A stretch of DNA of 64,000 nucleotides from Carnimonas bestiolae. Lineage in GTDB: Bacteria > Pseudomonadota > Gammaproteobacteria > Pseudomonadales > Halomonadaceae. Location of the stretch: the NCBI RefSeq assembly GCF_051251125.1, contig NZ_JBPCZL010000001.1, one strand, 5' to 3'. Within the stretch, counting starts at the first letter, position 1. Each line of letters begins with the position of its first letter. The position numbers and the translations under genes were made by a program. Shown in pieces: positions 16,104-25,526 of this stretch. The notes under the pieces were generated by a model. That model ran no database searches. It had not been told where the DNA came from and was given only the letters and a program-made list of their open reading frames with translations.

Positions 16104-16213
16104 ACGCTTTTCTTCATTTGGTAGAGATAGCACAGGCGCTGGCAGTTCTTGCTCCATTAACTTTCATCGATTCGACGTCAGCGCCCCATCGCTCGCTGCC
16201 ACCACCGCTCAAA

Positions 16214-17230
16214 TCAGCGCACGACCTTCCATTCCAGCAGCTCGTTACCGTCGCTCAGCGGCGCGACGTCGATACGGTCACGCAAGCGCCGCTCGCGTTC
16301 AGCTTCCAGCCCGTTGAAGTCGAACAGGGAACGATCAGCCAACTGCGAAGGCGCGACGTTAGTCACCGCTTTGAACATCGACTCGATACGGCCCGGATGA
16401 GCGCGCTGCCACTCGTTGAGCATCTCCTTGACGTTCTGGCGCTGCAGATTTTCCTGGCTGCCGCACAGATTGCAGGGGATGATCGGAAACTCCATGGCGT
16501 TGGCATAGTCGATAATCGCCGACTCCGGCACATAGGCCAGCGGGCGAATCACGATGTGGCGGCCGTCGTCCGACAAAAGCTTGGGCGGCATCGCTTTGAG
16601 CGAGCCACCAAAGAACATGTTGAGAAACAGCGTTTCGAGAATATCGTCGCGGTGATGGCCCAGCGCAATCTTGGTCGCGCCAATCTCTTCGGCAAAGCCA
16701 TACAGCGTGCCGCGTCGGAGTCGCGAACACAGGCCGCAGGTGGTTTTACCTTCCGGCACCTTATCCATCACGATGGAATAGGTGTCACGCTCGATAATAT
16801 GGAAGCGCAAACCGGTTTTGCTCAGGTACTCAGGCAGCACATGTTCGGGAAAACCGGGCTGTTTCTGGTCGAGATTGACCGCTATCAGCTCAAAGTTGAC
16901 TGGCGCGCTAAGCTGAAGATTGCGCAGAATCTCCAGCATGGTGTACGAATCCTTACCGCCTGAAAGGCACACCATCACGCGGTCGCCCTCCTCGATCATG
17001 CCGTAATCGACAATCGCATTGCCCACCAGGCGTCGCAGGCGTTTTTGCAGCTTGTTGAATTCGCGCTGGCGCTTTGGCGCCGCGGCATCGCTGCCGAAAT
17101 CGGGGGTGCGTAGCGACGCTGCCTCAGTGGCGGCGCTGCTCTCGTTAACATCGACGGTATCGCTGGAAGACTCAGCAGTGTCTGCGGCATAGCCGAGCTG
17201 CGCGGCCTGCGCGAAAGCGTTGGTAGACAT
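16214..17230 (-). CDS. ttcA: tRNA 2-thiocytidine(32) synthetase
   Basis: A 338-residue enzyme that thiolates cytidine 32 of certain tRNAs using an iron-sulfur cluster. The PP-loop ATP motif SGGKDS is at residues 90-95. The two CxxC pairs that hold the cluster are in TTCGLCSRLRRG and IPCNLCGSQEN. I chose the ATG at 17230, which has GAGAG upstream; the open frame runs further to 17362 without family support. The first 50 or so residues are Ser/Ala/Asp-rich and probably disordered, making it slightly longer than typical TtcA. It is divergent from crbS, with 130 bases between. Confidence 0.94.
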   Translation of the reverse strand: MSTNAFAQAAQLGYAADTAESSSDTVDVNESSAATEAASLRTPDFGSDAAAPKRQREFNKLQKRLRRLVGNAIVDYGMIEEGDRVMVCLSGGKDSYTMLEILRNLQLSAPVNFELIAVNLDQKQPGFPEHVLPEYLSKTGLRFHIIERDTYSIVMDKVPEGKTTCGLCSRLRRGTLYGFAEEIGATKIALGHHRDDILETLFLNMFFGGSLKAMPPKLLSDDGRHIVIRPLAYVPESAIIDYANAMEFPIIPCNLCGSQENLQRQNVKEMLNEWQRAHPGRIESMFKAVTNVAPSQLADRSLFDFNGLEAERERRLRDRIDVAPLSDGNELLEWKVVR

Positions 17231-17360
17231 GGAAACTCTCTGAATAGCGAGATCAGGAAATGGCGCCAATGATACCATTGGCGCCAATAAAGGGTGAAAC
17301 CGGGCGTCACACGCAAGCAGCAATGCGCGCGATACGACGCCTGTTGGCAAGGGGAAGAGC

Positions 17361-20300
17361 ATGTTTCAGGGCTGGCTATTAAGCGTTATCGCATTTTGCT
17401 ATATCGCGCTGCTATTCGTGATTGCCTGGCGCGGCGACCATCGCGCTACGGTAAGCGGCGCGGCGCGTAGAAGGCCGATTGTCTATAGCCTGACGCTGGC
17501 CGTGTACTGCACTTCGTGGACGGTGTTCGGTGCCGTCGGTGATGCAGCGCATTCCTCCTACGGGATGTTCCCCATCTTTATTGGCCCGCTGCTGGTAGCG
17601 CTGCTGTTTTGGCCAGTGCTCAACAAGATGATTCGCGTGGCCAAGCTGCAAAATGTGACCTCACTGGCCGACTTCATCGCCTCCCGATACGGCAAGTCAC
17701 AGGCACTGGCCGCCTTCACCGGACTGGCCGCGCTAATTACCACCCTTCCCTACATTGCGCTGCAGATAAAAGCCATTTCGCTGAGTGTCGATATCTTCAC
17801 CAACGCCAATGGCGCGCTCGACTTCTCACTTAAATACGACACCGCCATTTATCTTGCGCCGCTGCTGGCGCTGTTCGCCATTTTATTCGGCACTCGCCAC
17901 ACCAATGCCACCGAGCACCATGAAGGCATTATTCAGGCGATTGCCTTTGAGTCGATCTTCAAGCTGCTGGTGCTATTGGTTCTGGGCGGCACCGTGGCGT
18001 GGCTAGCATGGCACGGAAGCCATCTGCTCGGCACGCCGGTCGACCCCAGCACACTGCCACCGACAACACCGGCGCACGATGCCGTTAGCCATCACGACAG
18101 CCGCGGCAGCTGGGTGCAGGTGCTATTGGCAATGGCTGCGGTGTTTTGTGTGCCGCGCCAATTCCACGTCACAGTGGTTGAGCACACCCACGAAGACGAT
18201 GCGCGGCGCGCGCGCTGGCTGTTTCCTGCTTACATGGTAGTGGCAATGCTGTGCCTGCTGCCGCTGGCGCATATCTGTCTGTCGCTATTCGGCGATACCA
18301 GCATCGACCCTGACACCTATCTGCTGATGCTCCCCATTGCGATGGATAGCCATTGGCTGGGGCTGCTTACTTTCATTGGCGGCTTTGCAGCGGGTAGCGG
18401 CATGGTGGTAATGGCCAGCGTCACGCTGTCGATCATGATTTCCAACGAAGTCATCATCCCACTGCTGCTGAAGCTGGGGCATTTCGAGCGTTCAGGACGC
18501 GGCTATACCACCTGGTTGTTGCGCACACGACGCTTGATTATTGTACTGGTGATGGCCGCCGCCTACGGTGTTTACAGCATCATGGGCGCCAGCAGCTCGC
18601 TGGCCGATCTTGGCTGGCTGTCGCTGGCCGGACTTGCGCAGCTAACGCCGGCACTACTGGGTGGGCTGTACTGGAAAAATGCCACCCGCCTTGGGGTTAG
18701 CATTGGCATGACCGCAGGGCTGGCGATTTGGGCCTATACACTGCTGCTACCTTTGCTGGTCCACGCCCACGTGCTGCCACCCGCCCTGCTGACCGATGGG
18801 CCCTTCGGGATCGCTTGGCTTAGCCCGATTCACCCCTTCGGCATTAGTATTTCAGCGCCCTTCACCCAGGGCGTGATGCTCTCCACCGCGGTCAACCTGT
18901 TCTGCTATATCTTCTTCTCCCAGATCAGCCGTCCGGGCGTTGTAGAGCGCATTCAGGCATCGCTGTTTGTCGAAAGCGCTAGCGTACAGCCGAACTTCAA
19001 TCGCCCCTGGGCCGGCACCGCCACCATCGATGACCTTAAAGCGCTGTGCCGGCGGTTTCTCAACAGCGATCAGGTCGAACGCGCCTTCGACGACTACGCG
19101 ACGCGTCAGGGCAGCCCGCTGTTACCGGGCACGCACGCCTCGATTGATGCCATTCAGTTCAGCGAGCGGCTACTGGCCTCAGCGGTGGGCGCATCCTCTG
19201 CGCGCATTCTGGTCAACTCGGCGCTCTCGCATCGCGGCATCGAGCTTTCTGATGTCGTGTCGATTGTCGATGAAGCCTCGCAAGTGCTCGACTTCAACCG
19301 TTCGCTGCTGCAGTCAACGCTGGAGAACCTGCATCAGGGCATCAGCGTGGTCGATCACACGCAGCGGCTGGTGGTATGGAATCGCCGCTATTTACAGCTT
19401 TTCAGCTTCCCCGACAATCTGATTCGCGTAGGCACCCCCTTCGAGAAGGTGTTCCGTTACAACGCTCAGCGCGGCGAATATGGCCCCGGCGATCCTGAAG
19501 AGCACGTTGCCCAATTGATGGAAAATCTGCGCTCGGGCAAGCCTCACCACTACCAGCGCTATCGCAAGGACGGCACGGTGCTCGACATTCTGGGCTACCC
19601 CATGTCGAGCGGTGGCTTTGTGTATACCTATCAGGATATTACCCAGCAGAAACGCACTGAAGAGGCGCTGATCCGCTCCGAAAGCAACATTCGTATCTAT
19701 ACCGACAACGTGCCTGCGCTAATTGCTTATTTCGATCCTGAATGCCGCTATCTGTTTACCAATCGCGCCTACGAAACGGTGATGCACATCGATCGCACCG
19801 AGGTGATCGGCAAGCGCGCCAATGACATCATGCCGGCGCGTGAGTGGAAGTCGCGCGCGCCTTGGATGCGCCGAGCGCTGGCCGGGGAACGGGTGACCTT
19901 CGAGCTGTCGATGGATGATCGCGAAGGCAGCATGCGCTACATGCTGGTGACCTATACGCCCCACTTCGGGATTGGCTCACGGGTGCTGGGCTTCTTCGCG
20001 CTCTATCAGGATATCACCGACCGGCGCCTGGCCGAGATGGCGCTGAAGGAAACCAACGAGCATTTGGAAGAGCGCGTGCGCGAGCGTACTCGTGAGCTCT
20101 CTTCGGTCAACGAAGCGCTGCGCAACGAGAACGAAGTACGCGCCCAGGCTGAGCAGGCGTTGCGTCAGGCGATGCAGATTGCCGAAAGCGCCAACGCCTC
20201 GAAGACACGCTTTTTGGCCGCCGCCAGCCACGACTTGCTACAGCCGCTGAATGCTGCCCGCCTGTTTACCTCGGCGCTCACCCAGCGCTTAAGCGAAAGC

Positions 20301-21323
20301 GCTCACCTGAATACGCTGAACCATATTGATTCTTCGCTGCAATCCGCTGAGGAACTGCTTAGTACGCTGCTCGATATCTCCAAACTCGACGCAGGAGCGC
20401 TGACGCCGAAACGCCGTCAGTTTAGCCTTAGCCAGGTAATCACCCCGCTGCAGTCGCAGTTTGACGTGATGGCAGGCGAGCGTGGGCTGGAGTTTCACGT
20501 GGTAATGTCGCACGCCATGGTCGATTCGGATCCGCAAATGCTGCAGCGCATTATTCAGAACTTTATCTCAAACGCGCTGCGCTACACCCAGCAGGGCCGC
20601 GTGTTGCTTGGCTGTCGGCGTCATGGCGATGAGATCGCGATCGAGGTGTGGGACACCGGTCCCGGCATTCCTGAATCGAAGCAGTCAGAAATATTCCAGG
20701 AATTCCGCCGCCTCGATCAGCAATCGCGCCACCGCGAAAGCGAGAAAGGGTTGGGGCTTGGTCTTTCGATTGCGGATCGTATGGCGAAGGTGCTTGAGCA
20801 CTCGCTCAATCTGCGCTCTGAAGTGGATCGCGGCACCGTGTTCTCGCTGCGCGTGCCGTGGCTGAAAGGCGTGGTACAGAGCCAGACAACAGCAGAGGCC
20901 AAACGACCCACTGCCGCCAACAAGCTGAAAGGTGCCAGGGTTATCTGCATCGATAACGAAACCCTGACCCTGGAAGGCATGCGTGCGATTTTGGAAGGCT
21001 GGGAGTGCGAAGTGCACACCGCCACCACTATCGGCGGCGCTAAATCGGTGCTGCGCCACTTGCACGAAGCGCCCGACGCCATTCTGGCCGACTACCACCT
21101 CGATAACGAGGTTACGGGGCTGATGGCGCTCGACGCGCTTGATGAGCGTATGGAAGGCGATGTGCCCGGCATCGTGATTACCGCTGATCGCACTGAGGAA
21201 GTGGCTGATTTGGTCAAACGCGCGGGATACCACCTGCTCAACAAGCCAGTGAAACCGGCAGCACTGAGAGCGCTACTGACGCGACTGCTGCAAGCGCAGC
21301 GCAGCAACAGCCGGTTAGGCTAG
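17361..21323 (+). CDS. crbS: Transporter-fused hybrid sensor histidine kinase, CrbS-like
   Basis: A 1320-residue inner membrane kinase. The first 530 or so residues form a sodium/solute symporter (SLC5-like) domain with about 13 membrane segments. Two PAS-type regions follow, about 650-770 and 785-900. A short coiled coil (about 905-945) leads to the HisKA motif ASHDLLQPLNAARLF with His957, an HATPase domain with WDTGPGIPES and GLGLGLSIAD, and a C-terminal receiver with Asp1244 in LADYHLD. Known CrbS proteins work with the LuxR-type CrbR to switch on acetyl-CoA synthetase for acetate use. The partner lies convergently just downstream. A strong terminator follows the stop. Confidence 0.9.
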   Translation: MFQGWLLSVIAFCYIALLFVIAWRGDHRATVSGAARRRPIVYSLTLAVYCTSWTVFGAVGDAAHSSYGMFPIFIGPLLVALLFWPVLNKMIRVAKLQNVTSLADFIASRYGKSQALAAFTGLAALITTLPYIALQIKAISLSVDIFTNANGALDFSLKYDTAIYLAPLLALFAILFGTRHTNATEHHEGIIQAIAFESIFKLLVLLVLGGTVAWLAWHGSHLLGTPVDPSTLPPTTPAHDAVSHHDSRGSWVQVLLAMAAVFCVPRQFHVTVVEHTHEDDARRARWLFPAYMVVAMLCLLPLAHICLSLFGDTSIDPDTYLLMLPIAMDSHWLGLLTFIGGFAAGSGMVVMASVTLSIMISNEVIIPLLLKLGHFERSGRGYTTWLLRTRRLIIVLVMAAAYGVYSIMGASSSLADLGWLSLAGLAQLTPALLGGLYWKNATRLGVSIGMTAGLAIWAYTLLLPLLVHAHVLPPALLTDGPFGIAWLSPIHPFGISISAPFTQGVMLSTAVNLFCYIFFSQISRPGVVERIQASLFVESASVQPNFNRPWAGTATIDDLKALCRRFLNSDQVERAFDDYATRQGSPLLPGTHASIDAIQFSERLLASAVGASSARILVNSALSHRGIELSDVVSIVDEASQVLDFNRSLLQSTLENLHQGISVVDHTQRLVVWNRRYLQLFSFPDNLIRVGTPFEKVFRYNAQRGEYGPGDPEEHVAQLMENLRSGKPHHYQRYRKDGTVLDILGYPMSSGGFVYTYQDITQQKRTEEALIRSESNIRIYTDNVPALIAYFDPECRYLFTNRAYETVMHIDRTEVIGKRANDIMPAREWKSRAPWMRRALAGERVTFELSMDDREGSMRYMLVTYTPHFGIGSRVLGFFALYQDITDRRLAEMALKETNEHLEERVRERTRELSSVNEALRNENEVRAQAEQALRQAMQIAESANASKTRFLAAASHDLLQPLNAARLFTSALTQRLSESAHLNTLNHIDSSLQSAEELLSTLLDISKLDAGALTPKRRQFSLSQVITPLQSQFDVMAGERGLEFHVVMSHAMVDSDPQMLQRIIQNFISNALRYTQQGRVLLGCRRHGDEIAIEVWDTGPGIPESKQSEIFQEFRRLDQQSRHRESEKGLGLGLSIADRMAKVLEHSLNLRSEVDRGTVFSLRVPWLKGVVQSQTTAEAKRPTAANKLKGARVICIDNETLTLEGMRAILEGWECEVHTATTIGGAKSVLRHLHEAPDAILADYHLDNEVTGLMALDALDERMEGDVPGIVITADRTEEVADLVKRAGYHLLNKPVKPAALRALLTRLLQAQRSNSRLG

Positions 21324-21480
21324 CACTGGGCAACGTTATTGCTGGCGGCGGCTTCCTGCATAGCAGACCGACTCCGCCAGCCGCCTGAGCCTACCAACGC
21401 GCACTGCTCGCGGGCAGCAAACGGCTGTGATGGCTGCCAGGCAATCAACGGCCGATGATGAGCGGCTTTCGATAAACGCA

Positions 21481-21535
21481 ACAGCGGACGCTGCGATTGC
21501 CACTATCAGGGCAACTACAGCGTCCGCTGTTTTTT
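21481..21535 (+). terminator. Terminator of crbS
   Basis: Thirteen-base perfect arms ACAGCGGACGCTG and CAGCGTCCGCTGT are followed by T5. The 24-base loop holds a smaller inner stem (TTGCC/GGCAA), so the transcript folds into a nested hairpin. Confidence 0.9.
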
Positions 21536-21628
21536 AGGGCGGCCTATCGCAACGCCCTTCTGCTTCATTCGGTTGCGGTTCTAATAGAGAGAGAAAGCAC
21601 CAGTCGGGGTCGCAACCATGCCTGGGGC

Positions 21629-22291
21629 TTACCCCTCAACCTTCGGGGGTTCCAGCTCAAGGCGCTGCGCAGCGATGACCGCCTGGGTGCGCGAATGAAC
21701 ACCGAGCTTACGCAGAATGGCGGTGACGTGAGCCTTGATGGTGGCTTCTGAGACATTCAGATCGTAGGCGATCTGTTTGTTCAAAAGGCCCTCGTTCAGC
21801 ATGTTAAGTACGCGAAACTGCTGCGGCGTCAGCGACGCAATTGCTTCGGCAAAACGCGACTCTTCCTCGTTGGATTCACCCAGCGCATCGGCAATATGCT
21901 CGGGCAGCCATACTTCGCCATCAAGCACCGCACGGATGGCATCACCAATCACGTTCAGCGATGCTGACTTGGGAATGAAGCCGGAGGCACCGTAATCGAT
22001 GGCACGACGCACTACATGGGGCTCTTCGCTACCGGACACCACCACGACGGGAATATCAGGCACCTGACCACGCAACTGAATCAAACCGGAGAAACCGTGA
22101 GCACCAGGCATATGCAAATCGAGCAGAATGAGGTCGGCATCGGAGTGCTGATGAACAGCTTCCGTCGTCGCCTCCATGGTGTCGGCTTCAACGATATCGG
22201 TCTTGTCTACTACATTGGCGAGCGCCTGGGTGAGCGCAGCACGAAACAGCGGATGATCATCGGCAACAATAAACTTTTGAGCCAGAGCCAT
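21629..22291 (-). CDS. crbR: LuxR-family response regulator, CrbR-like
   Basis: A 220-residue response regulator. The receiver domain has the acidic pair D11-D12 and phospho-acceptor D58 in LILLDLHMPG. A C-terminal LuxR helix-turn-helix starts at LTPQQFRVLNML and includes NKQIAYDLNVSEATIKAHVT. In Vibrio, Pseudomonas (ErdR) and relatives such regulators activate acs, the gene for acetyl-CoA synthetase. Pairing with CrbS is inferred from adjacency, 305 bases away in convergent orientation. Its target genes are not in this window. Confidence 0.9.
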   Translation of the reverse strand: MALAQKFIVADDHPLFRAALTQALANVVDKTDIVEADTMEATTEAVHQHSDADLILLDLHMPGAHGFSGLIQLRGQVPDIPVVVVSGSEEPHVVRRAIDYGASGFIPKSASLNVIGDAIRAVLDGEVWLPEHIADALGESNEEESRFAEAIASLTPQQFRVLNMLNEGLLNKQIAYDLNVSEATIKAHVTAILRKLGVHSRTQAVIAAQRLELEPPKVEG

Positions 22292-22608
22292 AAGGTATCT
22301 CCCAACATCCTGCGACGGCAGCTTTGCGATACGCGCTGCTGATTAAATCGACCGATTGGCAGCACTCCCCTGATGTGCCGCCACCGCCATTATTGAAAAG
22401 TAACGAAAAATTTAGGGTGCCAGCACGCCCGCACAAAACGCTCGAAAAACGCCAACCAGCGGGGCCATAGCCTATCACGCGACATTGTCACTGACACTTT
22501 CGTATAGCGGCTACACTACACCTTTTGTCGCAGTAAGCCATTCAACTTTACGCGCAGAGGCAACTGATCACACCCAACTCTACGTTAATGCAGACAAGCA
22601 GACCTTAA
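22292..22608 (-). other. Intergenic region upstream of crbR
   Basis: This 317-base stretch between sprT (ending 22609) and the crbR start should hold the crbR promoter. I see an AT-richer patch near 22385-22415 but no convincing -35/-10 pair, no RNA gene and no small ORF with a ribosome binding site. Confidence 0.4.
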
Positions 22609-23220
22609 TCAGCTGCGGGTGTTGTCTTCAACGCCCGCTTTACCCATGAAATAGAGCGGCTGGCGGCAACCTTTGCAGAAGTAGCGTCGTCCTTTCGCTA
22701 CGCTGTTGTGACGACGCAGGCTAAAGCCGTGAACGCGCGATTGGCCGTGCTGGTCGCGGCATCCACAGCCATAAAGATAGGGAGCAGGACTTGCCGCACT
22801 GGTATCGAAACGATGGGTGACCGCCGGCGGCAGCCCAAACATCGCCACCATCAGCGTTTTCCATTCATTACCATGTGGTGCAACGCGCGACGAGATACCG
22901 TAGTGCACGACCCAATGAGCCATTTCGTGAGGCACTACTTCGTTGATAAAAATACGCGGCTGCTCGCCCAGCAGTACCTTGTTGAAACGTACACCGCCGC
23001 GGCCAAAATGTGCTTGCCCCGCACTTTTGCCGCGCAAATCACCCCACACCTGCGGCGCAGGCAGTTGGGGGAACCAGCGACGGGCGTGTGTCAGACAGCG
23101 GCTCACCTGGCGCTCCACTTGCGCCATCAGCTCAGCAGCGCTCAGTTCAGCCAGCGCGCTATCATCGGCAGAAGAAAAAAGCGGCGCTAACGCATCTTCA
23201 GGGTCCAGAGTTGGGGTCAT
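22609..23220 (-). CDS. sprT: SprT family zinc metalloprotease-like protein
   Basis: A 203-residue SprT-like protein. The zinc-binding HEMAH motif is at residues 98-102, with VVPHEMAHWVVHYG around it. A C-terminal zinc ribbon uses YGCGC...YFCKGCRQPL. SprT proteins resemble the eukaryotic Spartan protease domain; in bacteria the substrate is unclear. The frame is open back to 23373, but the ATG at 23220 begins the family-like sequence. Its ribosome binding site is weak. Confidence 0.88.
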   Translation of the reverse strand: MTPTLDPEDALAPLFSSADDSALAELSAAELMAQVERQVSRCLTHARRWFPQLPAPQVWGDLRGKSAGQAHFGRGGVRFNKVLLGEQPRIFINEVVPHEMAHWVVHYGISSRVAPHGNEWKTLMVAMFGLPPAVTHRFDTSAASPAPYLYGCGCRDQHGQSRVHGFSLRRHNSVAKGRRYFCKGCRQPLYFMGKAGVEDNTRS

Positions 23221-23424
23221 GCTTGATAGAATACCGTTAATAATGGAGTGCACCTGCTCGCACCGAAAAATCGGGCAGTGTCTACGAGCGGCGACGTCGA
23301 ACTGACAAGCGTACCGGCACCCGCGCCCTACCTTCTCAGGTACTTTTAGCCAGTTGGGCGCGCCTCGCTCCACGCGCCGACCACTACCTCTGCGCCCACT
23401 TTAATGACTCACAGGACCAACGCA

Positions 23425-24105
23425 ATGACGCCTCCCCCTCTGCAGGAAACAGACGACGCACGCGAGATTCCGCTCTTGGACGATGAATCGCTCGATCAGC
23501 TCGACGAGTTTCTTGACTCAGATCAGGTGGACGCTGAAGCGCTGGGCATCTTCGAAGCACACGGCTTTCTGGTTGCGCTGGCGATTGCGCCGGAGCCCAC
23601 CGATGCCGCGGTCTGGGTGTCCGTGCTGTTTAACGGCGAGCCTGCCTTCAGCGACGAAGCGCAACGTCAGCATATTCTCGGACTTTGCGAAACGCTGCAA
23701 CGCAACGCCGCTCAGGCCTTTGAACGCGGTTTACTGCCTGAGCTGCCTTTCGATCCGGAAATCGAAGGCCATCCTCTCGATGCACCAGCGGGCGAGTGGT
23801 GCGCAGGCTTCATGGAAGCGGTGTTCTTGAACGAAGAAGCCTGGTTCGGCAACGATGAAGAGCAAGCCGCTCAGCTGCTGCTACCATTTATGGCGCTGTC
23901 AGGACTGTTCGAAGAAGAAGATCCCGACCTTGCCGAACTGGCGGCGTCACCGCGTCGTGCCACTGAGCTTTCCAATCAACTGGCCGAGCTGTGCCTGGAT
24001 CTGTTTTTGCTGTTTCGTGCGCCCAAAGAGAAAAAGAGCGCGCCTTCGGCACGCTCTTCTACGGGCGGCAACGGCCGCCAGCGCGGCAAAAAGAAGAAAC
24101 GCTAA
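23425..24105 (+). CDS. YecA/UPF0149 family protein
   Basis: A 226-residue acidic helical protein of the YgfB/YecA (UPF0149) group. Recognisable pieces are LDQLDEFLDS, LEIFEAHGFLVAL-like EAHGFLVAL, GEWCAGFMEAVFLNEEAWF and LLPFMALSG. The C-terminus is basic (RGKKKKR), a feature seen in members that bind nucleic acid, but there is no SEC-C zinc motif here. I chose the second ATG at 23425, which has AGGA upstream; the first is at 23404. Its last 4 bases overlap the end of rsmJ on the other strand. The function of the family is poorly defined. Confidence 0.82.
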   Translation: MTPPPLQETDDAREIPLLDDESLDQLDEFLDSDQVDAEALGIFEAHGFLVALAIAPEPTDAAVWVSVLFNGEPAFSDEAQRQHILGLCETLQRNAAQAFERGLLPELPFDPEIEGHPLDAPAGEWCAGFMEAVFLNEEAWFGNDEEQAAQLLLPFMALSGLFEEEDPDLAELAASPRRATELSNQLAELCLDLFLLFRAPKEKKSAPSARSSTGGNGRQRGKKKKR

Positions 24106-24794
24106 TCACTGCGCAGCGATCGATGCACATAAAGATCGTAGCGGCTGTTTTTCTCTTCGACGGTGTGCTGAGGGGCCGGGCCCTGAATTGGGGGCGCGCC
24201 CTTGGGCCGCTTGACCACCACGCGGTGAGTCGCCACCTCCAAGGCTGCCTCAAGCAAGCGCGGCGCGTCATCGTCGCTGCCGGCCAATTCGCGGAATAGC
24301 CGCATCTCCTTCTTCACCAGCGCGCTTTTTTCGCGATGGGGAAACATCGGATCGAGATGCACTACCTGAGGAGCAACGCCGCTATCCGCTACCAGCTGTG
24401 CCAACTGAGCGCTGGCATCGCCGTGTTGCAGACTCATTCTAGCGGCAATTTCGCGTACGTCCGGGTGCGCCATGGCACGCACCAGCCCATCCTCAAGCAG
24501 CGCTGCAATTTCTGGCACACGCTCGATCATCACTACCCTGGCACCAAGAGATGCCAGTACGAAGGCATCGCGCCCCAGCCCTGCGGTCGCGTCGATAACG
24601 CTGGGCGTGACGCCGGCCTTGAAGCCACAGGCACGCGCAATCAGCTGGCCTCGTCCACCGCCAAAACGGCGCCGGTGCCCCGCCTTCCCGCCAACAAAAT
24701 CAACATGCAGGGGATGACCGAAGGTGGGCGGGTCGCAGCATAGCACCAGCCCCTCGGGGCGGTGTTCGAGTGTGAACAGAGGCGTGCCGCTCAT
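24102..24794 (-). CDS. rsmJ: 16S rRNA (guanine-1516-N2)-methyltransferase
   Basis: A 230-residue SAM-dependent methyltransferase. HRRRFGGGRGQLIARA precedes the SAM-binding DATAGLGRDAFVLASLGA, and the catalytic-type DPMFPHREKSALVKKEM comes later, all diagnostic of RsmJ (YhiQ). It methylates G1516 in the small subunit rRNA. Its start follows tsaB by 3 bases, so rsmJ, tsaB and adk form one tight minus-strand unit. Confidence 0.94.
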   Translation of the reverse strand: MSGTPLFTLEHRPEGLVLCCDPPTFGHPLHVDFVGGKAGHRRRFGGGRGQLIARACGFKAGVTPSVIDATAGLGRDAFVLASLGARVVMIERVPEIAALLEDGLVRAMAHPDVREIAARMSLQHGDASAQLAQLVADSGVAPQVVHLDPMFPHREKSALVKKEMRLFRELAGSDDDAPRLLEAALEVATHRVVVKRPKGAPPIQGPAPQHTVEEKNSRYDLYVHRSLRSD

Positions 24795-24797
24795 CGT

Positions 24798-25526
24798 CTA
24801 ATCCAACGGCCCGCGCGTTGAGCGATGGGCAACATTGTTACGCAGATAGACCGGTTGAACGTCTGCTGGCGAATGTAGGCGCTGGGCGACCAGATCGAGT
24901 GCGGCCAACTGCGCTATTTCACGCGCGTCGGGCTCAGCATCGCTAGTGTGCAGCACCAACTGCTGGCGAGTTTGCTCAGGCATTCGTTCGAGGTAGCCGA
25001 AGCCAGCCCCGATGGCCCGCAACGCGCCAGCGGGCAGCGTCAGCTGCTGCGGTGCAATGACTCGTTCCTGATCCAGCGCGGTCACCTGCGGAATACCTTC
25101 ATTACGCTCGACTGCAAAGCAGCCCACGTAAATTTCGTCCATACGCGCGTCGAGAGCGGCGCATACCTGCCCGCCTTCGCCTTCACGACAGGCCTGCAGC
25201 GCTAGCGCTGCCAGGGTAGAAATGCCGATCAGCGGCTTGTCGGCACCAAACGCCAGCCCTTGTGCAGTACCGGCGGCAATACGCAGCCCGGTGAATGACC
25301 CGGGCCCCACGCCGTACGCCAAGGCGTCGACGTCAGCGAGCGCAATACCTGCTTGTGACAGCACCGTATCGACCATCGGCAGCAGCTTGCGCATGTGCTG
25401 GCGCGGCGCCACTTCGTAAAGCCCCGAGAGCGTTCCTGCGCTGCCTGGCTGCCCCTGCCATAACGCTACCGAACAGGCACTGGATGACGCATCCAACGCC
25501 AACACTCGCAGTGGGCGCATGTTCAT
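24798..25526 (-). CDS. tsaB: tRNA threonylcarbamoyladenosine biosynthesis protein TsaB
   Basis: A 242-residue ASKHA-fold protein. The N-terminus VLALDASSSACSVALW, then YGVGPGSFTGLRIAAGTAQGLAF, are TsaB hallmarks. TsaB pairs with TsaD and TsaE to place threonylcarbamoyl on A37 of ANN-decoding tRNAs. It has no catalytic metal site of its own. Genes for rsmJ and adk flank it with 0-3 base spacing, indicating an operon. Confidence 0.95.
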   Translation of the reverse strand: MNMRPLRVLALDASSSACSVALWQGQPGSAGTLSGLYEVAPRQHMRKLLPMVDTVLSQAGIALADVDALAYGVGPGSFTGLRIAAGTAQGLAFGADKPLIGISTLAALALQACREGEGGQVCAALDARMDEIYVGCFAVERNEGIPQVTALDQERVIAPQQLTLPAGALRAIGAGFGYLERMPEQTRQQLVLHTSDAEPDAREIAQLAALDLVAQRLHSPADVQPVYLRNNVAHRSTRGPLD

